Positions 27,204 through 34,586 of a stretch of 61,287 nucleotides of DNA are shown here, piece by piece. The notes beneath the pieces were generated by a model that saw nothing but the letters and a program-made list of their open reading frames with translations, was not told the DNA's origin and searched no databases. Where the stretch lies: contig CAMYJI010000015.1 of the NCBI GenBank assembly GCA_947258545.1, positions 1 to 61,287 of the forward strand. Reading direction: 5' to 3'. Source of the DNA: an uncultured Ectothiorhodospiraceae bacterium (GTDB taxonomy: Bacteria; Pseudomonadota; Gammaproteobacteria; UBA9214). Positions within the stretch are counted from its first letter, which is position 1. Each line of letters begins with the position of its first letter. Made by a program: the position numbers and the translations under genes.

Positions 27204-27989
27204 ATGGCGTCCCGCGGGCTTTTCCGGCAGCTCAGGATTCTTGTGCTGCTGTTCATTCTGCTGGTTGTGGCTGTGGACGCCTGGCTGACCAAGGCGCGCA
27301 CAACAGACTGGGATGATCCGCTATGGGTTGTGGTCTATCCGATCAATGGTGACAGCCGCGACAGCACCTCCGCTTATATTGGAAATCTGGCGCCCGAAAC
27401 CTTCTTGCCGATCCGCGATTTCATTGCCCGCGAGGCAGATCGCTATGGCCTGCCGGGTGACAGGCTGGTGGATGTCAGGCTTGGCCCGGAGGTCCATGAG
27501 ATTCCACCGATACCGCCGGATGAGCGAAATATATTTTCGGTTGCGCTGTGGAGCCTGCAACTGCGTTACTGGGTAATGCGTGCCCGCTGGCGCTACGACG
27601 GCCCACCCGCGGATATCCGTATATACGTAAAGTTCTACGATTCCCAGTGGCGCAATCGACTGGCCCATTCCCTGGGTTTGCAGAAGGGACTGGTTGGCGT
27701 CGTCAATGCCTTCACCAGCCGGGATTATGCACAAAGGACTAACGTGGTGATTGCCCATGAACTGCTGCACACTCTGGGTGCAACGGACAAGTACAACCTG
27801 GATACCAATCAGCCGACTTATCCTGCGGGCTATGCCGATCCGGACCGCAGACCCTTGTACCCGCAGTTAAAGGCAGAAATCATGGGGGGGAGGGTTCCCG
27901 AATCCGAAACCCGTTCGGACATGCCGGATTCCCTGCACGATACCATCATCGGCAGCATGACGGCTCGGGAGATTCGCTGGGCGGATTGA
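27204..27989 (+). CDS. Membrane-anchored metzincin-like metalloprotease
   Basis: A 261-residue protein with one N-terminal helix (about 8-27), the rest probably outside the inner membrane. It carries HELLHTLGATD at residues 185-195, the extended metzincin pattern HExxHxxGxxD. His185, His189 and Asp195 would bind zinc and Glu186 would act as base; aspartate as third ligand also occurs in snapalysin. IMGGR with Met227 is a candidate Met-turn, 38 residues after the second histidine. I know no named family for the rest. Protease activity is inferred from these motifs. Confidence 0.65.
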   Translation: MASRGLFRQLRILVLLFILLVVAVDAWLTKARTTDWDDPLWVVVYPINGDSRDSTSAYIGNLAPETFLPIRDFIAREADRYGLPGDRLVDVRLGPEVHEIPPIPPDERNIFSVALWSLQLRYWVMRARWRYDGPPADIRIYVKFYDSQWRNRLAHSLGLQKGLVGVVNAFTSRDYAQRTNVVIAHELLHTLGATDKYNLDTNQPTYPAGYADPDRRPLYPQLKAEIMGGRVPESETRSDMPDSLHDTIIGSMTAREIRWAD

Positions 27990-28008
27990 GCGGCAGCAGG
28001 AAGGTCGG

Positions 28009-28422
28009 TCAGAGGGCCGGGTCAAGGGGATTATAATCAAGGGCCTTCTCGGCCAGTATTTCACCCGCCGTATTCAGGACCAGCACGGTCCAGGTACCCT
28101 GCATCTCAGGTGTCAGTGTCTTGCTTGACCAGACGCGCCAGCGTGGACCGGATACCTTGAAACGCACCTCGGCCACAGTCTCGCCCTGGTATTCCCAGCT
28201 GTGCACGACAACCTGGCCAGTCAGATCCCTGAGTTCGGTAAAGAAATAGACCTGCTCGGTATTTCCGACCAGTTCCGTCAGGTTGTCCTCGGGCTCGCGG
28301 TCATGAATCGCGCTGGAAAAGTTGGCGCGCTTGACAGAGCCCGTGTCCGGACCGGGTTCGGCCTTGCACAAGGGCGCTGCCAGCATGGCGATCACGGCGG
28401 CGAGTAAGAAGATTCTATGCAT
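28009..28422 (-). CDS. Exported DUF2914 domain protein
   Basis: A 137-residue protein with a signal peptide (cleavage near CKAEP) and the DUF2914 core: FSSAIHDREPEDNL, VYFFTELRDLTGQVVVHSW and GPRWRVWSSKTL. This small beta-sandwich domain occurs alone or at the C-terminus of membrane proteins, and its role is unknown. It converges with the metzincin-like gene, 19 bases away. Confidence 0.85.
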   Translation of the reverse strand: MHRIFLLAAVIAMLAAPLCKAEPGPDTGSVKRANFSSAIHDREPEDNLTELVGNTEQVYFFTELRDLTGQVVVHSWEYQGETVAEVRFKVSGPRWRVWSSKTLTPEMQGTWTVLVLNTAGEILAEKALDYNPLDPAL

Positions 28423-28505
28423 CAGGGATACCGGGAGTCCATATACCTCTATATAAACCCCAAAGGCAGCCGGATTCTGTGACCGGTTACTCAGGAAGGG
28501 TATTT

Positions 28506-28967
28506 TCAGGGGCGACTGGATTTCCTGCGGCCCTGGAAACTGACGATGGCTTGCATAATCCGGTCCAGGGGAAGACCCTGCAGACGCTCATAACGTGCAA
28601 ATGCCGCCTTGGTCAGTGCATAGATATTGTCCACCTTGTCGATGGTGTCGACGTCAGGGTCTATAAGTCGTTGCAGTCCCAGCATTCCGCCGACTTGTAC
28701 GCGGATTTCCTTGGCATGGGGCAGGGGGCCATCGGCGTGCTTGAGGTGCAGGGAGAAGCGTGCATTGCGGCGCAACGTATCGAGCAGCTCGGTGCACATC
28801 TCGTTGCCGGCATTCGACTTGCAGGCAACACCCTCACGGTCTGCCAGGCAGAAACGCGCGGACTGTACGCAGGCGCAGCGGCGCGCATTAATGGCCTTTT
28901 CGAACACGCAACGCCGCTGATTGATGGCATGGTAGGTGTCCTTGTATTCCTGCTCTTCCATCGTCAT
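28506..28967 (-). CDS. Cys4 protein A, unknown function
   Basis: A 153-residue cytoplasmic protein. The N-terminal half holds Cys20, Cys33, Cys49 and Cys58, spaced C-x12-C-x15-C-x8-C, plus extra Cys31 and Cys40. The C-terminal half is helical with GGMLGLQRLID and ends in a basic GRRKSSRP tail. The protein at 30598-31023 has the same four cysteines at identical spacing and the same GLQR region, so they are paralogues. A zinc site or iron-sulfur cluster is a reasonable guess. It is the last gene of a four-gene minus-strand unit led by the DUF3301 gene. Confidence 0.6.
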   Translation of the reverse strand: MTMEEQEYKDTYHAINQRRCVFEKAINARRCACVQSARFCLADREGVACKSNAGNEMCTELLDTLRRNARFSLHLKHADGPLPHAKEIRVQVGGMLGLQRLIDPDVDTIDKVDNIYALTKAAFARYERLQGLPLDRIMQAIVSFQGRRKSSRP

Positions 28968-29006
28968 TCAGGCATCAGGCGAGGGTGTCGTTGGATCCGG
29001 CCAAGG

Positions 29007-29249
29007 TTATTTTTCCCATTCCTTGACGATGGGCTGCTCGCGGTGTTCGAGCAGCTGTTCCTCGGCTTCGGTCTGGCTGTCTGCAAAAATAATCTTGTAT
29101 TGATGGTTGCTGTCTGCCGCTTGCTCGGCCCGCATCGCCCTCACCTCCTTCTTGGCATCCTGGTATTTTTCGTATTCCCTGATCAGTTCGAGGGACTTGG
29201 CGGTTTCCGTTTCACCGGGTGTGATTTTGTATATATAGTAGTAGGGCAT
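29007..29249 (-). CDS. Small conserved hypothetical protein
   Basis: An 80-residue charged protein starting MPYYYIYKITPGETE. A short beta-strand start is followed by a long charged helix (SLELIREYEKYQDAKKEVRA) and then KIIFADSQTEAEEQLLEHRE. The ATG at 29249 is the natural start because the longer upstream reading is not protein-like. It lies between the 129-residue gene and Cys4 protein A on the same strand. Its function is unknown. Confidence 0.6.
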   Translation of the reverse strand: MPYYYIYKITPGETETAKSLELIREYEKYQDAKKEVRAMRAEQAADSNHQYKIIFADSQTEAEEQLLEHREQPIVKEWEK

Positions 29250-29310
29250 GGTGTTGGTCCGTTGATGTAAGGTGTGATGCGGTGATATTCCGGCGATTAT
29301 AACAATGTCG

Positions 29311-29700
29311 TTATGCCGGTTTCCAAGATGGTTCGTATTCATGCCGGCCGCTGTGCAGTCGCTTGTAATTCCTGATCATAATAATGGTTTTGCGCAGTGT
29401 CGCCTCATCGATGCGGGGCACATTCAGTCCCACCTTGAGTTTCCGCATGCCGTTTGCCGCTGCGCCCACCTCGATGAACTGGGGCAGTGAAAAATCCGCG
29501 GCGGATTTTTCCCCGGCCGGATGGTGTTCGCGGTAGTCGTGGGCCAGGGTGACGATCACGGCATCCCATATCACCTCATCCCCATGGAAGCTGCCCGTAA
29601 ACCGGATGTGCGCACGCCCGTCCCCGGGGCGGTCGACATGGCGGTAGTCCTGACCGTCACGTTCGAGCTCCTTTTCAAAGCGCCTGATCGTGTCGCTCAT
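29311..29700 (-). CDS. Conserved hypothetical protein
   Basis: A 129-residue soluble protein (MSDTIRRFEKELERDGQDYR) with RPGDGRAHIRFTGSFHGDEV and WDAVIVTLAHDYREHHP. I recognise no named domain. GAGGAA 7 bases before the ATG supports the start. The first 26 bases overlap the end of the DUF3301 gene, which indicates translational coupling. Confidence 0.65.
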   Translation of the reverse strand: MSDTIRRFEKELERDGQDYRHVDRPGDGRAHIRFTGSFHGDEVIWDAVIVTLAHDYREHHPAGEKSAADFSLPQFIEVGAAANGMRKLKVGLNVPRIDEATLRKTIIMIRNYKRLHSGRHEYEPSWKPA

Positions 29701-30001
29701 TGCGGCTTTCCTCGAAAATGACGCTGGTCACGCGCGTATTGTGGAGCACGATACACGCGGTCTGGCGCGAGATCCCGTCGCCACTGTAGTCGAATAGATA
29801 GGTGCGCTTGAAACCGAGATCATCAGCATTCATGTAATAGGGCCTGATGCTCCTTAGTGAAACCGTGCCGTCGAGAAACTGCAGGCCCTGGTGTGCACAG
29901 GAGGCACGTGCCGTCCGAACAGCGATGTCCCGGCATTTCAGGCTGACCAGCCAGAGCCAGACCAGGATACCGATGCAGAAAAGCAGGCTGAGTGACGACA
30001 T
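29675..30001 (-). CDS. DUF3301 family protein
   Basis: A 108-residue protein with a single N-terminal membrane helix (about 3-20) followed by a cytoplasmic domain with the DUF3301 pattern: A-R-A---C---GLQFLDGTVSLR and a C-terminal YLFDYSGDGISR. Its function is unknown. It is the first gene of a compact minus-strand unit of four (DUF3301, 129-residue, 80-residue and Cys4 protein A genes). Confidence 0.8.
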   Translation of the reverse strand: MSSLSLLFCIGILVWLWLVSLKCRDIAVRTARASCAHQGLQFLDGTVSLRSIRPYYMNADDLGFKRTYLFDYSGDGISRQTACIVLHNTRVTSVIFEESRNERHDQAL

Positions 30002-30154
30002 GGGTGTTTTAGTAATGAATAAGCGGAAATTATAAAGGGTTTTTAAGGCCGGCAGTGACATCCTGCACGGGTGACTCCCGCGTGTCCGGCCGGTCGCCAT
30101 GCTAGAATATGCGCTGAAATCGATTCTTATTGGCGTGATCAAGGTGTTTTGCAC

Positions 30155-30556
30155 ATGGCCGGACTGACACAGGATGACCGTATAGATTTGGGCCGCATGG
30201 TGGTCAATATGCTGGATGACTGGGGTGTCAAGCCCTCCGACCAGGTGAATGTGCTGGCCCTGCCCGATGGAACACCCACCCGGATGTTGCGCCGTTACCA
30301 TGAGGACACCCCCCTGCCCGACGATCCGGATGTACTGAAACGGGTCGAACACCTGCTGGGGATTGCCGATGCCCTGCGCACCACCTTCCCGCGCAATGCC
30401 AGCATCGGAACGCTATGGCTGAAGCAGCCCTGCAAACGACTCCGCCGCCGCCGTCCCATGGATATCATGATCGAAGATGGGCTGAGCGGCCTGATCGCCG
30501 TCCGCACCCATCTCGATTGTTCATTCGCCTGGCGTGAATCAGAACGCACGGACTGA
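30155..30556 (+). CDS. Antitoxin-like protein with MbcA/ParS/Xre toxin-binding domain (DUF2384)
   Basis: A 133-residue protein. The N-terminal part looks helix-turn-helix-like (DRIDLGRMVVNMLDDWGV; the DUF2384 family often carries an Xre-type domain). The C-terminal part resembles the DUF2384 toxin-binding domain: LWLKQPCKRL, RRRPMDIMIEDGLSGLI. In RES-Xre systems this domain neutralises a NAD-degrading toxin. No RES-type gene is next to it, so it is an orphan or has another role. AAGGTG 9 bases before the ATG fixes the start at 30155. It is divergent from the DUF3301 unit. Confidence 0.65.
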   Translation: MAGLTQDDRIDLGRMVVNMLDDWGVKPSDQVNVLALPDGTPTRMLRRYHEDTPLPDDPDVLKRVEHLLGIADALRTTFPRNASIGTLWLKQPCKRLRRRRPMDIMIEDGLSGLIAVRTHLDCSFAWRESERTD

Positions 30557-30597
30557 CATCACACCGCTACCAAGGCAGCAGGTGCTGAATAACCGTT

Positions 30598-31023
30598 TTA
30601 TGACTTTTTTCTTTTGCGGCGCCCGGGCAGCTTGTAGCTGACGATGGTGTCGCAGAAATCGGCACAGGGGATCGTGTCAACGGAGCCGAAGCGTTCGACC
30701 GCGGCGGCCACCAGGCTGTCGATATCGTCAACGGCAGAGCCTGGCCCGGCGGATGAATCCAGGCTGCGTTGCAGGCCGAGCAGTCCGCCGTACTGGACCT
30801 TGACCAGCACACTGTGCGGCATCTTCAGCAAGTCATCCTCTACCCCGAATTCCGGCAGTGCGGCATCCTTGAGTCTCTGGAAAAGGTTCTTGCAGCGTGC
30901 GTGGGCCTGCGCCGCCGTGCAGGCGATCTCCGCACCACCCCGGCGCACAATTGGATTGGCATTGGGGCAACCAAAATCCTCCTGCACCAGTGTGGCACTG
31001 AAGGGACAGATCCGTTCACTCAT
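30598..31023 (-). CDS. Cys4 protein B, unknown function
   Basis: A 141-residue paralogue of the gene at 28506-28967. Cys6, Cys19, Cys35 and Cys44 follow the same C-x12-C-x15-C-x8-C spacing, with no other cysteines among them. The later part keeps VQYGGLLGLQRSLD and ends with a basic GRRKRKKS tail. Two further cysteines occur near residue 120. It is monocistronic and convergent with the DUF2384 gene. Metal binding is likely; the function is unknown. Confidence 0.6.
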   Translation of the reverse strand: MSERICPFSATLVQEDFGCPNANPIVRRGGAEIACTAAQAHARCKNLFQRLKDAALPEFGVEDDLLKMPHSVLVKVQYGGLLGLQRSLDSSAGPGSAVDDIDSLVAAAVERFGSVDTIPCADFCDTIVSYKLPGRRKRKKS

Positions 31024-31155
31024 GACGGCAATTACCGGTGTGCATCCAGTTGACTATTCAGATTTGCAGTGTAGATGACGGTCGGGCGGATTGCACCTTG
31101 CCGGTGGATGGGTAATCATCATAGGTACATTCAATAAGTACAAGGTCCGGCAGCC

Positions 31156-31509
31156 ATGATCAAGCCAGGAATCGTCACCGCGGTACCCAGGCGGCGCTAT
31201 AAATACGGTGAGTTCAGTATGGTCATACTGAGTGACATAGAGAGCAACGACGATAAAAGCTATCGTTATATCATGGCGGTTATCAGGGGCACTGATCCGG
31301 AACCGGGGGTCTATATCACCGCGGAGCGCGATCGCACGGCAGGTCAGGGGAGCAGTGACTATAATATGCGTATTGTCATGCAGGGTGGCGCCGAGGTGAT
31401 CGGTTCATCAAGCGCCTGGCAAGACCTCGATGCATTCGCCGACGAGGCCCTGGGGATAGTGGGCCGGCTACTCAATCTCGGTGACGAGGAACCCTACAGA
31501 CTGATGTAG
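31156..31509 (+). CDS. Conserved hypothetical protein
   Basis: A 117-residue soluble protein, probably alpha/beta (YGEFSMVILSDIESNDDKSY, IMAVIRGTDPEPGVYITAER). No cysteine, signal or membrane helix is seen, and I do not recognise a family. AAGGTCC lies 10 bases before the ATG. It is followed 8 bases later by a small exported-protein gene on the same strand. Confidence 0.6.
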   Translation: MIKPGIVTAVPRRRYKYGEFSMVILSDIESNDDKSYRYIMAVIRGTDPEPGVYITAERDRTAGQGSSDYNMRIVMQGGAEVIGSSSAWQDLDAFADEALGIVGRLLNLGDEEPYRLM

Positions 31510-31517
31510 ATCCGGGC

Positions 31518-31811
31518 ATGAATCTGATGGCGAATAAGCTGCCGATAGTATTGCTGGTGATTACCGCCCTGATGTGGTCGTCGCTTGTGCAGGCCTTCTT
31601 CTGCTTTTCGGTTGGTACGGGTGGCGGCAGCAAGCAGCGCAACCATCATTTTGTTCGACCACCCCCGCCCTCGGATTTCGGTGCTGTAGGGTACCCGCTG
31701 TTCCACTACAGCCCGGTGCTGCAGAGCCCGGTTGCCCGGCCCGGCCTACTGCCGGTGGCCGTGTCACCGGCGGCAACAGCCGGGTCAGTGAAACAACAGA
31801 TCTTCGAGTAA
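31518..31811 (+). CDS. Small exported protein
   Basis: A 97-residue protein with an N-terminal signal sequence (residues about 6-26, ending LVQAFF). The mature part is Pro/Ser/Gly-rich without clear secondary structure (FVRPPPPSDFGAVGYPLFHY). Its function is unknown. It follows the preceding gene closely. Confidence 0.5.
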   Translation: MNLMANKLPIVLLVITALMWSSLVQAFFCFSVGTGGGSKQRNHHFVRPPPPSDFGAVGYPLFHYSPVLQSPVARPGLLPVAVSPAATAGSVKQQIFE

Positions 31812-31825
31812 TGCCGGCCGGCAGG

Positions 31826-33973
31826 CTATTTGACGACGTCCAGAGGGAACCGGGTGCTGTGGCTCCCAAGCATTTCCATCAGTTCCTCCTCCGGCACAGG
31901 CTTGCTGAAGAGGTATCCCTGAATGACGTGGATGCCCTGTTGCCTGAAGAAGTTCATTTGCTTGATATGCTCCACGCCCTCCGCGATAAGTGACAGGTCC
32001 AGGCTGTTGGCCATGGCGATGATGGCCTGCGCGATCGACATGTCGCCCATGCTTTCGGGGATGTTCCTGACAAACGACTGGCCGATCTTTATGGTGTCGA
32101 TCGGCAGGGAATTCAGGTGACTGAGCGAGGAATAACCGGTGCCAAAGTCATCCAGCGTGATGGAGACCCCCAGGCCCTTGAGTTTTTCCAGCGTCACGCT
32201 CGCGGTATCCAGATTCTGCATGGCCACACTCTCGGTGATCTCGAAATCAACCCTGCAGGGATTGATCTGAAATTCATCGATGGATTGCTCGATAACACTG
32301 ACAAGTCCGGGACGAGACAACTGCGTCGGCGACAGGTTGACGGCGATCCGCAAGTCCGGGTGCCCGGCATTATGGCAGTCCCTGAGTTTCCGGAGTGCCG
32401 TCCGGATAACCCACTCGCCGATGGGGACGATGAGTCCGGAGTCCTCGGCCAGGGGAATAAACTCTGCGGGGGGTACCAGACCCATGGTCGGATGATTCCA
32501 GAGCATCAGGGCCTCGACACTGATCACCGCGTTCTTGCGGGTGTCCACGATGGGCTGGTAGAGGAGCGTGAGTTCCTGTTTCTCGAGTGCTTTCCGCAGG
32601 TCATTCTCAAGAATCAGCCGCTTACGTGATTCCTCGTTCATCTCGGCGGTGTAGTACACAAGTTTGTTGCGCCCCAGGCTTTTGGCGCGGTACATGCTGA
32701 TATCCGCGCTCTTGATGAGCGTGTCCGTGTCCTCACCATCGTAGGGGTAGATACTGACACCGATACTGGTGGTTGCATTCAGTTCGAAGCCATCGCAGAT
32801 GATGGGCTCGTTGAGCGCATCAATGATCCGTTTGCCGATATAGCCGGCATCCGAGGTCTTCTCGATTGACGGCAGGAGCACCATGAATTCGTCACCACCC
32901 AGACGCGCGACGGTGTCGTCCTCGCGGATACACCTCTCCAGGCGCTGGGCCACGACGCGCAGTAGCTCGTCACCGATGGCGTGTCCCAGCGAATCGTTGA
33001 TGAGCTTGAAGCGGTCAAGATCGAGGAACAGCAGGCCCGCAAGGGCCTGTTCACGGTGCGCATGGGAGAGGGCGCGACCGATCCTGTCGATCAGCAGGGT
33101 GCGATTGGGCAGTCCGGTCAGATGGTCATGATGCGCCTGGTATTCCATCCTGTCCGCAATTTCCTCGGCCTCCCGCTTTGCGGCCTCCATTTCCCCGTTT
33201 GCCGATTCGAGGGCGGACGTCCGCTGGGCCACCAGGTCCTCGAGTGCCGACCGGTGTACTTCGAGTTCCTCGTCACGTATTTGTATCTGGTCGAGCATCC
33301 CGTTGAAGTCGGTTATCAGGTTGCCGACTTCATCCTTGCTCTCGCTTTGAAGTCGCAGGGAGTAGTTCTTCTCTGTTGTGATTTTACGGGCGACTTCAGA
33401 AAGACGTAACAGGGGATCGGTAATGATCCGCTGCAATCTGTCGCTCAGCACCAAGGCAATCAGCAGGGATGCAATAAACACCAGCAGGGCAATACTGACA
33501 TACCATGACAGGTGGTCCTGGATCAGCCTGAAATCCGAGCGCAGATAGATGTGACCGATGGGCACATCCTCGTGGTGTATGCGGGTGATAAGCTCAACAT
33601 AGTCCCTCCAGAACAGGACATTATTTCCCTCTGAAGAGGGGGCCGTAATGTCGACCTCGACGCCAGGCTTTTTGTAGACCGCAAACGGCTCTAGATCCAT
33701 GCCATAGATGGTCGCGGCAAGGATATGGTCCTGGTAGTGCAGGAACTCGAGTGTTTCCTCTGCCGCAATATTGTCGCTGAACAGGATTGCCGCCTTGCTG
33801 TTCGCAGCGATGATCTCGGCCATGGTCTGCAGGTTGTTAGCTGCAATCTGGCGTGCATTGTAGCGTTCCATGAAGAAGAATGCCGACACGGCAAGGCTAA
33901 GCGACGCCATGCTGACAAGCATGATGATCAGAATGATCTTGCGGCGTACCGGAATATTGCAGAGTATATTCAT
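31826..33973 (-). CDS. Membrane GGDEF-EAL cyclic di-GMP enzyme
   Basis: A 715-residue protein. Two helices (about 13-34 and 155-177) flank a periplasmic sensor, probably CHASE8. HAMP and a coiled coil follow. The cyclase domain has an intact GGDEF at residues 359-363 with an RxxD inhibitory site (REDD) five residues before it. The phosphodiesterase domain has EAL at 487-489 and DDFGTGYSS, but the usual KID is KIG (Gly631), so hydrolysis may be reduced. ATGA overlap with the yfiR-like gene indicates co-translation. Confidence 0.92.
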   Translation of the reverse strand: MNILCNIPVRRKIILIIMLVSMASLSLAVSAFFFMERYNARQIAANNLQTMAEIIAANSKAAILFSDNIAAEETLEFLHYQDHILAATIYGMDLEPFAVYKKPGVEVDITAPSSEGNNVLFWRDYVELITRIHHEDVPIGHIYLRSDFRLIQDHLSWYVSIALLVFIASLLIALVLSDRLQRIITDPLLRLSEVARKITTEKNYSLRLQSESKDEVGNLITDFNGMLDQIQIRDEELEVHRSALEDLVAQRTSALESANGEMEAAKREAEEIADRMEYQAHHDHLTGLPNRTLLIDRIGRALSHAHREQALAGLLFLDLDRFKLINDSLGHAIGDELLRVVAQRLERCIREDDTVARLGGDEFMVLLPSIEKTSDAGYIGKRIIDALNEPIICDGFELNATTSIGVSIYPYDGEDTDTLIKSADISMYRAKSLGRNKLVYYTAEMNEESRKRLILENDLRKALEKQELTLLYQPIVDTRKNAVISVEALMLWNHPTMGLVPPAEFIPLAEDSGLIVPIGEWVIRTALRKLRDCHNAGHPDLRIAVNLSPTQLSRPGLVSVIEQSIDEFQINPCRVDFEITESVAMQNLDTASVTLEKLKGLGVSITLDDFGTGYSSLSHLNSLPIDTIKIGQSFVRNIPESMGDMSIAQAIIAMANSLDLSLIAEGVEHIKQMNFFRQQGIHVIQGYLFSKPVPEEELMEMLGSHSTRFPLDVVK

Positions 33974-34584
33974 CGCGCCGTCACCTGGTCTTCCTTGACG
34001 ATAATGGCGAGTGACAACAGCTTCGAACTGATCTTCAGGCCGGCGCGCTCTGCGGCATCCACATTGATCACGAACCTGACCTTGTTGTCAACGAGCTTGA
34101 AGCGGATGATGCCGCCATGCTTGACGAAATTATCGATGTCGCTGACGGTGAGTACCGGCCGTGCCCGGACTTTACTCAGCAGCCTTGCCAGGTGTTTGGT
34201 CTCGGACTCGCTGATATAGACGAGCTGACAGGTATCGGTTTTTGCCCCGGCGCCCAGTCGCCTGATCTTCATCGACAGGCCGTGTACCGATTTTCCCGAC
34301 AGTGTCTCGAGCGCCTCACCGAAGGGATCATTGCCGAGCACGCATAGCTGGAATTCGCCGTCCTGCTGCGGCGCCTTCTCCGGCCAGCTGATAAAACTGG
34401 AGAAGTTGTAGAGGAAGGCGGCCTTGATGTTGTATTCGCTGACCGGCCGGCCCTCGGCCTGGCTCATGCTGACCTGGCAGGTCAGCAGGACCAACAACAG
34501 GCCCTGTACCAGGCGCTTCAGCTGACCGGTCACGGCCGGCCACTGCCACCTGGTGCGTTTCACCTGTGCTTGAGAACCGAGCAA
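33970..34584 (-). CDS. YfiR family (DUF4154) periplasmic regulator
   Basis: A 204-residue protein with a long N-region and a signal segment (about 25-43). The YfiR domain is recognisable: EYNIKAAFLYNFSSFISWP, LCVLGNDPF, SGKSVHG and a final VRFVINVDAAERAGLKISSK. In Pseudomonas YfiR represses a membrane diguanylate cyclase from the periplasm. Here it sits directly before the GGDEF-EAL gene, its likely partner. The start is TTG at 34584 because GGGAG lies 8 bases before it. The preceding receptor gene ends 2 bases away. Confidence 0.85.
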   Translation of the reverse strand: MLGSQAQVKRTRWQWPAVTGQLKRLVQGLLLVLLTCQVSMSQAEGRPVSEYNIKAAFLYNFSSFISWPEKAPQQDGEFQLCVLGNDPFGEALETLSGKSVHGLSMKIRRLGAGAKTDTCQLVYISESETKHLARLLSKVRARPVLTVSDIDNFVKHGGIIRFKLVDNKVRFVINVDAAERAGLKISSKLLSLAIIVKEDQVTAR

Positions 34585-34586
34585 GA

